Assembly (NCBI GenBank): GCA_945861415.1
Contig: CAMAUV010000007.1
Span: 1 to 64,000 of the forward strand
From: Akkermansia muciniphila
Lineage (GTDB): Bacteria; Verrucomicrobiota; Verrucomicrobiia; Verrucomicrobiales; V1-33
Direction of reading: 5' to 3'
Length of the DNA: 64,000 nt
In this document: piece after piece, positions 38,301 through 49,391 of the stretch
How the letters are laid out: every line of letters begins with the position of its first letter
How positions within the stretch are numbered: the first letter of the stretch is position 1
Translations under genes and position numbers: made by a program
The notes under the pieces: generated by a model
The model's input: the letters and a program-made list of their open reading frames with translations, nothing else
Told to the model about the DNA's origin: nothing
Databases searched by the model: none

Positions 38301-38633
38301 ATAGCTCGTAACCGCAGCATCAAACGCACCTAGTTTACAGACCGTCTGCGCGTTGCCATCCCCTGAGGCTCCCGTATATGCAGGCATTGGCGGAGTCCCG
38401 GAAACAGAGGGGGAAGTGGCGGAAAGCATGTCGGAGGTGCCGCCCACGTTGCCGCGGGTGAGGGGACTGACTGTCACACCGACAGGCTGAGGCGCATCCG
38501 GGCTGTCTGTGAATTGATTTGCGGCGCCGAAGGACCAGTTCAGATCATTCGCCGAAGCCGGAACGGCGAGAGCGGCGATGGCGCAGACGAAAGCCAAAAT
38601 GCCCCCAAGTCGGCGGAAGAGGAAATGACGCAT
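35376..38633 (-). CDS. Large secreted multidomain beta-protein (IPT/TIG, Calx-beta-like)
   Basis: 1085 residues with a signal peptide (MRHFLFRRLGGILAFVCAIAALAVPASA). Seen in order: a beta-sandwich (about 30-215), an IPT/TIG-like domain (INDFTPLSGLPGSTVTINGT, about 218-300), a Calx-beta-like domain (about 305-410; PASVVIPAGQASATFDVTAV), a lamin-tail-like segment (about 415-660; VDDSVELLILGAGTAG), and an OB-like stretch near 900-960 (ANLMASPEAYEGRLVRINGL). DSDGDGVPNMVEYATGT near 1010, a Ca-binding thrombospondin-3-like motif, precedes the final sandwich. Such proteins are surface or extracellular, adhesin-like or nuclease-like in PVC bacteria. No catalytic motif was identified. It stands alone between convergent folP and the U32 gene. 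Confidence 0.7.
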   Translation of the reverse strand: MRHFLFRRLGGILAFVCAIAALAVPASANDLNWSFGAANQFTDSPDAPQPVGVTVSPLTRGNVGGTSDMLSATSPSVSGTPPMPAYTGASGDGNAQTVCKLGAFDAAVTSYFEFTIAPDGGAGLSFTALKFGTRRTGTGPTSYSLRHSGDGYATVIAGGATPAASAWGLISHTGLTFTSSEAVTFRLYGHNGIGTSVSAANWRVDDITVSYSINGGGGPVPAINDFTPLSGLPGSTVTINGTNFGAAPVVRFNGALATGSTVNPEGSSITATVPDAATSGPINVSSLGGQAISAGSFTVIPLPAFSVSVSPPSFTENAANPAASGTVSVPSAPSADLTVMLSSSVSTSAMTPASVVIPAGQASATFDVTAVPNPGSFADASVTISASAGGYQNGSATITVVNIDAGFPVAINKYYNSGISSGVDDSVELLILGAGTAGSTADLRQMLLKDQSSNMGSDGGGKIRFNDVPAFSAIKAGTLIVLTNNVASTDINPDDDFIMRLGLKDPVYFTLESGSFDISTTEMVMIKAQGAIAAGSDGGIHALAGGAEGAQFTNASCKKLRASLNAGSARAVVVNNATSSDADYDATAGDTSKATGSIALTTADFGRANNPSNLAYILTLRGSPTVDGLGTATLKNQSPGSVYANRDIFSRSASDQTVSVDLLGTGTAILTSLSVEVPSAFSRLTAANVAVSGPGLGGGNFTVTGQVISITGAALASNAGISITISGLSTPDTNTSGNDGRYPFNVQTAGEGGTLKNIGTQPVALVVIPPVNARAVDANGVPLMLNKTVAMELVCTAEDLDTALRTSGYGQEGAAGINIFIQGVELGLIRGNRYGIRGNIIQFSGLTEINPAAATDIINLGEDTPPSPLVITLANLMASPEAYEGRLVRINGLTLVSGIWGNTTTPAAVQDGSGSSIDIRIQSGSTAIAFPSFPINLTAILGQFDQTSPFTVGYQLMPRTDADVESLGIGAYYDWAALLNVGGPQDDSDGDGVPNMVEYATGTLPNDSYSFNPPVYDPAARSFRVNKGEPGASDTLLQYVVEASTDLSSWASTDLDPAENSSTRLSVIYTGTAPRVYFRLKLVRP

Positions 38634-38796
38634 GGAGTTATGGGTTGAGGTTTAACAATAAGCTATGCAGATCTGCCCGGGAACGCAAGCCCGCTGCTGT
38701 AGCGGGACTGTCACGCTCACCCAGCCGGGAAGTTGCGGAGCACACCATCTCAGCACTTTCTATTCCAACGACTTGCACCCTTCGGCGGAGATGCGC

Positions 38797-41253
<2,457 letters not shown>

Positions 41254-41317
41254 ATGCCGCCCTCATTCCCGGCGCAGCCTTAACGATTCAATAAGGTCTT
41301 TTTTCGGCTGTACCGGA

Positions 41318-42772
41318 TCAACCCGCTGGCGCCAGCGCCGCCGCGCTGACTTTGGGGTATAGGTTCGACAGCAACTCCACTGAGGCGCTCCTGAGTATGG
41401 CTTCGGCAGTGCCGACGAGGATTTCCGGGCGCGCGTCTTTTTCCGCAGCGCGCTTCCAGAGGGCGTCGAGTTCCGTTCGGTGGGTGGCGATGACGGCGCG
41501 GGCGGCGGGAGCCCAATGTGGGGGATGATCGCCGTCTTTCCATTCGCCGCGGCCGCGTCCAAAATGAGCCACGGCGAGATAGGTGATGAGCAGCAGTTCC
41601 GCCTGAGCAGCGAAGTGTTCCGTCGTCCAGCGCACGGCGTTGTCCTCGCCGCGGGTGAGGTTGTAACCCCGGGCCAGCAACCATGTGCCGACACCGCCAA
41701 TGAAGAATCCGGCCACCGTACCGCCGCCAAAAGACATGCCTCCTGTCTTGATGTCCGCCAGCAATCCGCCAGCCGCCCCGCTCAGTGCCGCCCCCACCGT
41801 TCCCCACACTGACTCGTTGACCTTCTCTGGAACGCCGAAGGATTCCACCCCGGTGGGTTTGATGCTCTCGCTCGTATGTCCCTCTAGTCCGTGGAGTCTG
41901 ATAATGTCGTCCGTAGCGGCGATGGAGCGTGTGGCGAGCCGCTCTGTGAGAACCCCGCGCGCCTCCTCCATTTCCGCATTCAACTGCTGGCGGCCCACAC
42001 CCATTTTTTGCAGCAGCGATTCCTTGCTCACCGTCACGCGGTCCACCCCGCTATCAGCTAGCTGGCGGCCCAGCGATTTCATGCTGCGCTGGAAGACATC
42101 CTGATTACGGGTGCGCCAAGCAAGGCGCAGGCGGTCAAAGGCCTCGCGTTTCCATTCTGGCAGCACGTGAAAGATCACCTCCATGAGGGCTTCCTCCTGC
42201 ACCCAGCAGCGCGCGAACGCATCCAGCCCGAGCACGGCTTTGACGATGCCGTATTTTTCAAGCTGAAAGCGCCAGTCGGCCTCCTCCATTTCCTCCTCCA
42301 GAGCCGGACGCGGCGCACCGGTCTGATTCAGCAGGAGAATGACGGGCTTGCCGATCCATGTGAGGATTTCCATTTCCATACCCACGTAGGCCGCATTGCT
42401 CGGGTGCTCGCTGGCATTGACCAGATATAGGACGATATCCGAATCCGACTGCACATTCTTGATCGCCTGCTGACTGCACCAGAGCGAGCGGTCGCGGAAA
42501 CGATCCCACAACTGAGTCAGCATCCAGCGGATAGGGCTGGCTGAAAGGCGCAGACGGCTGAGCAGCCGCGGGGTGCTGCCAAATCCGGGCGTATCCCACA
42601 ATAACAGCCGATGGCCGCTGGCTTCCATCATGGAATAGGCCGTGGCCACATCGGTGACGTGCTCTTGGTCAGCGGCATCCCCAACGTCGCGGCGCAACAG
42701 TGTGCGGGCAAGCGTCGTCTTGCCCACGTTGGTGTGGGAAATCAGGCTGAGAGTGATGGCGGTGGCGGGCAC
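41318..42772 (-). CDS. GTPase with DUF3482 domain
   Basis: 484 residues. G1 is SHTNVGKTTLAR at about 12-23, G3 is LLWDTPGFGS near 58, and G4 is LLLNQTG (NQxG instead of NKxD) near 150. The C-terminal half (about 285-484) is DUF3482-like with a glycine-rich membrane-inserting hairpin (GTVGAALSGAAGGLLADIKT). In Proteobacteria such GTPases pair with a DUF2868 membrane protein; none is present here. It lies about 60 bases downstream of rapA on the same strand and is likely co-transcribed with it. The role is unknown. Confidence 0.85.
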   Translation of the reverse strand: MPATAITLSLISHTNVGKTTLARTLLRRDVGDAADQEHVTDVATAYSMMEASGHRLLLWDTPGFGSTPRLLSRLRLSASPIRWMLTQLWDRFRDRSLWCSQQAIKNVQSDSDIVLYLVNASEHPSNAAYVGMEMEILTWIGKPVILLLNQTGAPRPALEEEMEEADWRFQLEKYGIVKAVLGLDAFARCWVQEEALMEVIFHVLPEWKREAFDRLRLAWRTRNQDVFQRSMKSLGRQLADSGVDRVTVSKESLLQKMGVGRQQLNAEMEEARGVLTERLATRSIAATDDIIRLHGLEGHTSESIKPTGVESFGVPEKVNESVWGTVGAALSGAAGGLLADIKTGGMSFGGGTVAGFFIGGVGTWLLARGYNLTRGEDNAVRWTTEHFAAQAELLLITYLAVAHFGRGRGEWKDGDHPPHWAPAARAVIATHRTELDALWKRAAEKDARPEILVGTAEAILRSASVELLSNLYPKVSAAALAPAG

Positions 42773-42829
42773 GGTGGCGGGTAAACTAGCGTGGTTTATG
42801 CGGGGTTTTATTCGTGGTCAAAGGCACCG

Positions 42830-45529
42830 TCAAACTTTGCGCAAGAGACGAACCGCATCCAAACGAAGCTGGGCGCCGGAGATGGCCGTGTCGAGGGCGG
42901 CAAGTTCCGCGCGTAGGGCGGCAATGTCGGCCGTGCTGATGTGATCGTTGAGTTCTCCCAGCGCAATAAGGCGCGCGATTTCCGCCTCTAGTTTTTCCAC
43001 TGCCGTTTTGCGCGCTCTCTCTGTCAGGGTGGCGGCTTTCTTTCTGGCCAGCGCGCGGGCTTTGTCGAGCATTGCTGGGAGAAGCTGGTCGCGCATGGCT
43101 CCGGGATTGGCGATGACATGGGCCTCACCGGGCTCAGTCTTTGCTTTGAAAAGTCCGCGGTCCGCAGTCTGGTCGGCGAGCTCATGATCCACCACTACGC
43201 GTATGACGGGCGAGGCGAGGAATCGGTCGGCATGCAGCGCAGGCGGGGCAATGCATTCAAGCACAAACACCGCTTCCAGAAGAAGGGCCGGACCAACTCC
43301 GGCCGGCCATGAGACCCAGGCGGCATTGCCCAATTCGCCGCCCAGCATCCAGTCCAGCGTGGCGCGCACGATGGGATGGTCCGCGGTTAGAAACGAAAGA
43401 TCCTCGCGAGCAATAGCCCGGCTTCGGTCAAACGTCACGCTGTGCCCGTCTTCGGTAATTTCCGGCAGCGCATCCGTCTGCAGTTCGCCTGGCCGCAGCA
43501 CGTAGCTGCGCAGCGAGTGGTCATCAATCTGCACACCCGCGCGATCAAGCAGCTTGAGCACAAACGCTTCGAACTTCCCGTCGGCATCGGCCTCGAGAAT
43601 CGGCCCGATGATACTCTCCGCCAGCGCCGGACGGCAGGAGTTCTTTTCCAGCAACAGGTCGTAGCCCCGGGCGAGTCGCTTATCCAATTCCCCGCGCAGT
43701 TTACGCGTGGTCTCGACCAGTCGCGCCAACTCTCTCTCTCTCCTTCCCTCCATCCCCAACACAGTCTCCAACTCCCCGCGCACCGCCGCCGCGATCTCCG
43801 TCGCCCCATGCACCGTGTGCTGGAAAGCATCCATGCCCTCGTGATACCAGCGCGCCAGCAATTCGCCGCGCGAGCCCTCTACATAGGGCACATGGATGTG
43901 AATAGTCGCCGTCTGCCCGATGCGGTCCAGCCTCCCAATGCGCTGCTCCAGCAGGCCCGGATTCTCCGGCAGATCAAAGAGCACCAGATGGTGAGCGAAT
44001 TGGAAATTCCGGCCCTCACTGCCGATCTCCGAGCAGATCAAAACGCGCGCGCCATCCTCCGCGGCGAACCACGCGGCATTACGGTCCCGCTGGAGCAGCG
44101 TGAGGCCCTCGTGGAAGAGCCCCGCGTCCACCTGAATCTCCTTCAGCAGCGCCGTGTGGATGCTCTCCGCGTGCTCCCGGCTGCTGGAGATGAACAGCAG
44201 CTTCGCGTCCTTCAGTTTTTTGAGCAGCGCCGCCAACCATTTGATCTCCGCGCCCTCCATGATAGCTTGCAGATGCACCTTCCGCTGCGGGAATCCCTTC
44301 ATCGCGCGGCGCGAATTGCGGAACATCACCCGGCCCGGCCCAAAGGCATCCAGCACGGCTGCAGCAAAGGCGGAACGGGCGGCGGCATCGCCTTTCTGCG
44401 CGGCATCGAAAAGCGTCTGAAGCTGCGAAGACTTCCCGGCAAAAAGTGCCCGGTCCTCTTTCTTGAGCGGCTTGCCGCTCTCTAGGCGGCGCAGCACCTC
44501 CGCAACTTCTTCATAGTGAGCTGACTCCTCGATGAACGCCTCCAGCGACGGGTAGCGCTCCGGGTCAAGAAGCCGCAGCCGGGCGTAGTGCCCCTCCGGC
44601 CCCAACTGTTGCGGCGTGGCCGTGAGCAGCAGCACACCCGGTGTCTTCGCCGCCAGCGTTTCCACCAGCGAATACGCTGCGGACCCCGTGCCACGATTCC
44701 ACTCAAGGTGGTGCGCTTCATCTACGATGAGCAAATCCCAGCCCGCCTCCGCCGCCGCCGCGCTCCGCTCCTCCGATGCCGCCAGCCATTCGTTGCTGCA
44801 AAGCGCCAACTGGCTGTCGAGGAACACATTCCCCTCCGTCTCCTCGCAGCGCGATTCATCCACGATGCTGAACTTCAAATGGAACCTCCGCAGCAGTTCA
44901 ATAAACCACTGATGCACCAGCGCCTCCGGCACCAGAATGAGCACCCGCGACGCCCGGCCCGTGAGATGCAGTCGGTGCAGAATGAGCGCCGCCTCAATCG
45001 TCTTGCCCAGACCCACCTCATCCGCCAGCAGCACGCGCGGCGCGAGCCGGCCTGAGACTTCCGCGGCGATACTCATCTGGTGCGGCAGCAGGTCCACTCG
45101 CGCCCCGGCAAATCCCCGCACCGGCGATTGCCGCATCTTCGCACGCCGCAGAAGTGCTTCGAGCCGGAGCTTGAAGGCATCATCATCATCCACCCTGCCG
45201 ACGCGCAGACGGTCGTCTGGTTTAGAAAACGACATGGCGGAGGGCAACTCGCGTTCGGGTAATTCGCCCTGCGTGGTCTGGTAAACGAGCAACCCGTCCA
45301 CTTCCGTCACCGATTTGACCTCTGCGTCACCAATCCGGTCACCGCACTGAAACTTCACCCGCCGCAGCGGAGCAGAGCGCCGTGCATAACGCCGGATCTC
45401 GCCGCTGGCTGTAAAGTCGATACTCACCGTCTGCCCGTCGCAGTCCGTAATTACACCGAGCCCGAGTTCGGGTTCGCTTTCGCTAATCCAGCGCTGGCCG
45501 GGACGGAGGTCTTTAGAATTGGTGGACAT
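42830..45529 (-). CDS. rapA: RNA polymerase-associated SNF2-family ATPase RapA-like
   Basis: 899 residues. N-terminal Tudor-like domains (about 1-110; GQRWISESEPELGLGVI). Walker A is DEVGLGKTIEAALI around 170-182, the DEAH box is LIVDEAHHLEW near 275, and motif III is LLLTATPQQ. The second RecA lobe has SEGRNFQFAHHLVLFDLPEN and QRIGRLDRIGQ. The C-terminal 300 residues follow the RapA rather than the Rad54 pattern. RapA (HepA) recycles RNA polymerase after termination. The gene precedes the DUF3482 GTPase gene. Confidence 0.9.
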   Translation of the reverse strand: MSTNSKDLRPGQRWISESEPELGLGVITDCDGQTVSIDFTASGEIRRYARRSAPLRRVKFQCGDRIGDAEVKSVTEVDGLLVYQTTQGELPERELPSAMSFSKPDDRLRVGRVDDDDAFKLRLEALLRRAKMRQSPVRGFAGARVDLLPHQMSIAAEVSGRLAPRVLLADEVGLGKTIEAALILHRLHLTGRASRVLILVPEALVHQWFIELLRRFHLKFSIVDESRCEETEGNVFLDSQLALCSNEWLAASEERSAAAAEAGWDLLIVDEAHHLEWNRGTGSAAYSLVETLAAKTPGVLLLTATPQQLGPEGHYARLRLLDPERYPSLEAFIEESAHYEEVAEVLRRLESGKPLKKEDRALFAGKSSQLQTLFDAAQKGDAAARSAFAAAVLDAFGPGRVMFRNSRRAMKGFPQRKVHLQAIMEGAEIKWLAALLKKLKDAKLLFISSSREHAESIHTALLKEIQVDAGLFHEGLTLLQRDRNAAWFAAEDGARVLICSEIGSEGRNFQFAHHLVLFDLPENPGLLEQRIGRLDRIGQTATIHIHVPYVEGSRGELLARWYHEGMDAFQHTVHGATEIAAAVRGELETVLGMEGRRERELARLVETTRKLRGELDKRLARGYDLLLEKNSCRPALAESIIGPILEADADGKFEAFVLKLLDRAGVQIDDHSLRSYVLRPGELQTDALPEITEDGHSVTFDRSRAIAREDLSFLTADHPIVRATLDWMLGGELGNAAWVSWPAGVGPALLLEAVFVLECIAPPALHADRFLASPVIRVVVDHELADQTADRGLFKAKTEPGEAHVIANPGAMRDQLLPAMLDKARALARKKAATLTERARKTAVEKLEAEIARLIALGELNDHISTADIAALRAELAALDTAISGAQLRLDAVRLLRKV

Positions 45530-46426
45530 GAGTCTGTAATAACTCCTTCCACATCATCTCCCCTCCTCGCCCGTCACCAGCGGAAATGTTTCTCGGTGTG
45601 TGCCTGCCGCGTGATGTCACGGCCTCGCATGTTCGCTCGGAACTACCGATCAACGATCTGACTTCTCGACTGACAAGATGTCACTCATGGCGCGAACATG
45701 GGCAAGCAACTGCCACTTCGTCCTCATTTAGCGCCGACAAACAGGCGTCAAATTGGTGCGCCGATAGTTTAGGCGGGACATCAACGGCATGGATCGTTGG
45801 TGCCTGACTCAATGAAGTGGTGCTGCAGCAGACCGCTCTTAGCTCTGGAACGGTATTGGAATGTCTACCTCTTTCAATTCAAGAAATCTTACTATGTAGC
45901 CTGAAGACCTCCGTTTGTGCCGCTTGGCATAAACATGCTCCACCTACTCAGTCACCTCACCAAAATCTCCTTTGGCACCGATCAGATTTTATAGTCACTG
46001 GCGACAAACTCACAATGCAAGCACTCCGTGCCAACGGCGGGACATCCATTATCATCTTTTGGCAATGCAAACGTGAGGCTGGGTATAAAGGCTTCTAGAT
46101 ATCTCCGAGAGACATTCAACCATCTGAAATTAGTTTCCATGCCCTTTAGTCGCAACCAGCTTTCTAGCAGCTGCCGACAGAGCTTCTAACCGCTGGTCTG
46201 TGCTCCAACGTCACCCCCGCCGCGGAGGCTGCCGCTTGTGGCACCAAGGAGGGTGCCTTCAGAAAAAGATCGCAGTATCCAGTGCCTAGAGCGGGCGGGA
46301 AGGCAAGCTTATGAGTTCCCACGAACTAACAACGCGGGAAAATCACGCGATGCTTAAAATTAGTATTATTTCTTATAGACTTCCGGAGGCCTGATGGACT
46401 ATGCTTGAACAATACCTCGAACGCCA
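45530..46426. other. Long intergenic region, no convincing gene
   Basis: About 900 bases lack a believable gene. Frames at 45586-45807 and 45817-46098 are short, AT-richer than neighbours and unlike any family. GGCACC at 46240-46245 pairs with GGTGCC at 46252-46257 around a 6-base loop, possibly a small hairpin, without a T-run. The last 100 bases are AT-rich (about 46350-46385) and may carry the promoter of the PEP-CTERM gene. It may be an eroded former gene. Confidence 0.5.
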
Positions 46427-46681
46427 GTGTTTCGTTGCTCAACACCGCTTCTCGCACTCGCTGCTACCGCCACTTTGGCGTTTGGCAGCGATGTTGCTCC
46501 TGTGCAGCAGGAAGCAGCCCCTCCAGAGGCTGAAATTGACGGTGTGAAGATGCCTGTGGGGCCGATGTTACAAAAGCCCATAGCTGCGGATTCACAGGAG
46601 GCTGCCGTAGTGCCGGAGCCAGTGCTGGCTTCTATTTTGGCTGCCAGCGCGGTTATTTTCCTGCGCCGATCACGCCGTTAG
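46427..46681 (+). CDS. Small exported protein with PEP-CTERM-type sorting signal
   Basis: 84 residues from a GTG; no ATG is in frame before an upstream TGA. A signal peptide (MFRCSTPLLALAATATLAFG) is followed by a short acidic, proline-rich region, then the C-terminal tripartite signal: VVPEPVLASILAASAVIFL plus RRSRR. PEP-CTERM signals are recognised by an exosortase that anchors or exports proteins; none is present in the window. It ends just before the alpha/beta hydrolase gene, which begins one base after its stop. Confidence 0.68.
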   Translation: MFRCSTPLLALAATATLAFGSDVAPVQQEAAPPEAEIDGVKMPVGPMLQKPIAADSQEAAVVPEPVLASILAASAVIFLRRSRR

Positions 46682-46682
46682 G

Positions 46683-47579
46683 ATGATGAGCGCCGGGCAG
46701 GAACAGGGGCCGGGCCGTGAGTCGGTTTTGGAATTGACGGGCGGTCATACGCTGGGCTGGAGGGAGTATGGCGAGCCGGATGGCGAACCGGTGATCTTTT
46801 TCCACGGCTGGCCGGCATCCAGTCCGCAGGGGATTTTCCTGCACCCCATCGGGCGTCAGCGGGGATTGCGGATTTTGTCAGTGGACCGGCCCGGGATCGG
46901 CCGCAGCAGCCGAATTTCGCACCGGAATTTTCTGCATGTGCCACCTCTGGTGGATGAGTTGGCGGACAGTCTTGAACTGGGGAAATGCCGGGTGATCGGC
47001 GTGTCCGGAGGCGGCCCTTATGCGCTGGCTTGCGCGTGGGCCATCCCGCACCGGGTGCGCACGGCGGTCGTTTGCTGCGGCGCTCCACCGCTCGATTCCG
47101 TGGAGGCGCGAGGGCGGCTTCATGCGACGTATCGCGCGCTCCTTGCTATTCAGGAGCGCTGGCCGGTGGTGCTGCGCGCTCTGCTGGCACCGGCCATCAC
47201 GGTGGCCCGGGTGCGCCCGCCCTGGCCGGTGATGAAACTGGCTTCTCTCGCTCTGGGACCACGCGACCGTGCGGTCATCGGTGACCGGGCGCGCTTTGAG
47301 GAATTCTACCCGTCCTTCCAGCACGCCATGCGTTCGGGAACCCGGGCCGTGCATGAGGACGGCGCATGCTACTCCCGGTATTGGCCTTTCGATCCCGCCG
47401 AAATCGGGGTGCCGGTGCGCATTTGGCATGGCTCGCAGGACATAAACTTTCACTGGCAACTCGCCGAGAACTTGGCGGCGCGCATTCCGGGGGCTGCGTT
47501 CTTCAAGCGCGAGGAGGGACACTATTCTCTCCCTATTTTCTGCGTGGAGGAGATTGTCGGCGACATGCTGGCGCTGTGA
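46683..47579 (+). CDS. Alpha/beta-fold hydrolase
   Basis: 298 residues. The oxyanion HG (VIFFHGWPASS) and the nucleophile elbow GVSGGGPYALACAW near residue 110 are clear. The acidic residue is in WHGSQDINFHW and the catalytic His in REEGHYSLP. No signal peptide. The substrate cannot be deduced; relatives include esterases and C-C bond hydrolases. ATG is at 46683, directly after the PEP-CTERM gene, so the two probably form an operon. Confidence 0.88.
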   Translation: MMSAGQEQGPGRESVLELTGGHTLGWREYGEPDGEPVIFFHGWPASSPQGIFLHPIGRQRGLRILSVDRPGIGRSSRISHRNFLHVPPLVDELADSLELGKCRVIGVSGGGPYALACAWAIPHRVRTAVVCCGAPPLDSVEARGRLHATYRALLAIQERWPVVLRALLAPAITVARVRPPWPVMKLASLALGPRDRAVIGDRARFEEFYPSFQHAMRSGTRAVHEDGACYSRYWPFDPAEIGVPVRIWHGSQDINFHWQLAENLAARIPGAAFFKREEGHYSLPIFCVEEIVGDMLAL

Positions 47580-47588
47580 ACCGGGGGA

Positions 47589-48185
47589 CTAGAAAGATTC
47601 AATTGGAGCGTATAATCCCTGTTTAAGCGCATAATCCTCAACGGATTGAACAAGCAAAGCAGAGCTCGACTTTCCCGTTGCCAGCAGGGCGCGAGCTGCG
47701 GTGGATGAACCCGGGAATTCGCCCTCAAGAAAATGAGTGCGCCAACCTAAGCGAGGTTCTGGGCGGACCCCGTCCCGGGCGAAGACTATGAAAGTCAGGT
47801 GCTCCCGCAGGAAATCGGCCCGAGCCCACTGATCCAGAGACCGCCACTGATCCTGCCCCATCAGCCAATGGAGGGTGGCGCGGGGAAATTTTTCGCGGAA
47901 AAACCCCACCGTTTGCCATGAATAGCTGGGACTAGGGCGCGGAAGCTCCCATTCATCCAAGCCCGCCCACGGGAGCCGCTCCAGAGCCAGCCGAAGCATC
48001 GCCACCCGGTGTTCCGCCGGGGCTCCGGGCAACCTCCCTTTCAGCGGCGACTGGCGGCAGGGAATGAAAATCACCCGATCCAACCCGCACTGCTCCACTG
48101 CCGCAGCCGCAATGCCAGTGTGGCCAAGATGAGGCGGGTCGAACGAGCCGCCAAAGAGGGCGATTTGCTCAGAATTTCCAGACAT
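47589..48185 (-). CDS. nadD: Nicotinate-nucleotide adenylyltransferase
   Basis: 198 residues from the ATG at 48185; a GTG seven codons earlier is an alternative. The nucleotidyltransferase motif GGSFDPPHLGH is at residues 12-22, and RVIFIPCRQSPLKG follows. Near the middle LHWLMGQDQWRSLDQWARAD matches NadD, with the expected 'G.D' motif. It makes deamido-NAD from nicotinate mononucleotide and ATP. The C-terminal ISxxxR motif region appears as GSSTAARALLATG, somewhat diverged. Convergent with the hydrolase. Confidence 0.88.
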   Translation of the reverse strand: MSGNSEQIALFGGSFDPPHLGHTGIAAAAVEQCGLDRVIFIPCRQSPLKGRLPGAPAEHRVAMLRLALERLPWAGLDEWELPRPSPSYSWQTVGFFREKFPRATLHWLMGQDQWRSLDQWARADFLREHLTFIVFARDGVRPEPRLGWRTHFLEGEFPGSSTAARALLATGKSSSALLVQSVEDYALKQGLYAPIESF

Positions 48186-48248
48186 GTGTCCATCAATCAC
48201 AGACACAAGGCCCGGGCAATGCCTGATTTCGGCCGGTAGAATTTCGAA

Positions 48249-48264
48249 AATCTATATATTGCGC
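48249..48264. promoter_or_regulatory. Candidate NrdR box 1
   Basis: AATCTATATATTGCGC matches the 16-base NrdR-box consensus (ACACAATATATTGTGT) at 11 of 16 positions, with the central ATATATTG intact. It lies 57 bases upstream of nrdR, 32 bases centre-to-centre from a second candidate. Confidence 0.45.
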
Positions 48265-48280
48265 CCCAAAGCCATTGACT

Positions 48281-48296
48281 CCACAAGATATGGTTG
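48281..48296. promoter_or_regulatory. Candidate NrdR box 2
   Basis: CCACAAGATATGGTTG matches the NrdR-box consensus at 11 of 16. The spacing of 32 bases to box 1, about three helical turns, is the usual NrdR tandem arrangement. It suggests autoregulation of nrdR. Confidence 0.45.
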
Positions 48297-48321
48297 ATAG
48301 AAGCGGTGAGGAATTATTCAA

Positions 48322-48810
48322 ATGCGATGCCCTAAGTGCCATCAGGACGATGATAAGGTGATCGACTCTCGGGCCTCCCGGGATGGCTCATCCATTCGGC
48401 GACGACGGGTATGCAACCAGTGCGAGCATCGTTTCACGACTTACGAAACGGTGGAACCCGGGGATCTGACGATTGTCAAACGGAATGGCAGCAGGGAGCC
48501 CTTCGACCGGGAAAAACTGCTGCGCGGGATCGTGAAGGCATGCGAGAAACGGCCGGTTAGTCTGACTGTTTTGCAGGAGTGCGCGGACAGTGTCATCGCA
48601 GAACTGGAAGGTGGAGGAACGCGTGAAATTTCATCTAAACTACTGGGAATACAAGTAATGGACCGATTGCACGGCATCGACCCAGTGGGCTACATACGCT
48701 ACGCCAGCGTCTACCGGCAGTTTCAGGAAGTGGGGGAATTCATTGAGGAGATCAACTCCATGGAGACCCGTGTACCGAACAGCATCAAGCATCCCGAACT
48801 AGCCCTCTAA
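48322..48810 (+). CDS. nrdR: Ribonucleotide reductase transcriptional repressor NrdR
   Basis: 162 residues, canonical length. A zinc ribbon uses Cys3, Cys6, Cys31 and Cys34 (MRCPKCHQDDDKVIDSR, CNQCEHRFTTYE). The ATP-cone domain spans about 48-140 (VKRNGSREPFDREKLLRGIV, GIDPVGYIRYASVYRQF). NrdR senses ATP/dATP and represses ribonucleotide reductase genes. Candidate NrdR boxes upstream point to self-control. It precedes an ATP-cone-like gene by 26 bases. Confidence 0.96.
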   Translation: MRCPKCHQDDDKVIDSRASRDGSSIRRRRVCNQCEHRFTTYETVEPGDLTIVKRNGSREPFDREKLLRGIVKACEKRPVSLTVLQECADSVIAELEGGGTREISSKLLGIQVMDRLHGIDPVGYIRYASVYRQFQEVGEFIEEINSMETRVPNSIKHPELAL

Positions 48811-48836
48811 TTCAACTAACCTCGTCCAGACCAACT

Positions 48837-49391
48837 ATGATCGCGCTGCCTTCACAACTTCCGCTGCTCCGGGTGGGGCGATACGACGTGCCTGCCTATG
48901 ATGCGGACTGGGTGGAGGAGGGCATCCGGGATGCGGCCCGCGAAGCCGGCCACGATGAGTGGTTTTTCGCTGCGGATATCACCCGCAGCGTCATGATCTA
49001 CCTGCGTAGCAAATTTCCCGGCACGGTCATCACGCTGGAGGATCTGAACCGGCGCCTGCAGCAGATACTGACCAAAGTGGGCTTCAAGGACATTGGCACC
49101 CACCTTTGCCTCAATCCGCCCCGCATGCAGGTCAGCCTGCGCGATCTCGCCGACGAGGCGGAAGGATATGAGTTGCTCTTTTTCCGGCTTCTCGAAGAAA
49201 GGCTGGGAGAAATCATAAACCTTGGTGCCCGCAGAGTCACGCTAAGTCATTCGCGCGACAGCGTGAAAAAGCTGCGTGCCGCCCACCATTGGAGCGGCAA
49301 ATGTGAGGAACTGGAACAAGAAATCCTCGGATTCCTCAGGAAGCGCCTGCTCGAATGCCCAGAGTGTTCCGTAGAAGTGCGCGCCAACTGA
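48837..49391 (+). CDS. Uncharacterised protein with possible ATP-cone-like N-terminus
   Basis: 184 residues. The first 85 residues (VGRYDVPAYDADWVEEGIRD, then SVMIYLRSKFPGTVITLEDL) follow the ATP-cone spacing: a basic-hydrophobic start, an early helix, 'V..YL...... I..edL', and a closing helix QQILTKVGFKDIG. The C-terminal part is helical with CPECSVEV at the end. It lies 26 bases after nrdR, so it is likely co-transcribed and may share its nucleotide-sensing logic. Not a recognised named family. Function unknown. Confidence 0.5.
   Translation: MIALPSQLPLLRVGRYDVPAYDADWVEEGIRDAAREAGHDEWFFAADITRSVMIYLRSKFPGTVITLEDLNRRLQQILTKVGFKDIGTHLCLNPPRMQVSLRDLADEAEGYELLFFRLLEERLGEIINLGARRVTLSHSRDSVKKLRAAHHWSGKCEELEQEILGFLRKRLLECPECSVEVRAN

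Noticed and set aside
43442-44485. 347-codon plus-strand frame opposite rapA
   Set aside because: It is a shadow of the RapA helicase domain; glutamine/arginine-rich composition is typical of such antisense frames.
45586-46098. Two short frames in the rapA upstream gap as genes
   Set aside because: Composition and lack of any motif or ribosome-binding site suggest non-coding sequence.
46240-46257. Hairpin GGCACC/GGTGCC as a terminator or RNA element
   Set aside because: No T-run follows and no gene end is near, so it is not supported as a terminator.
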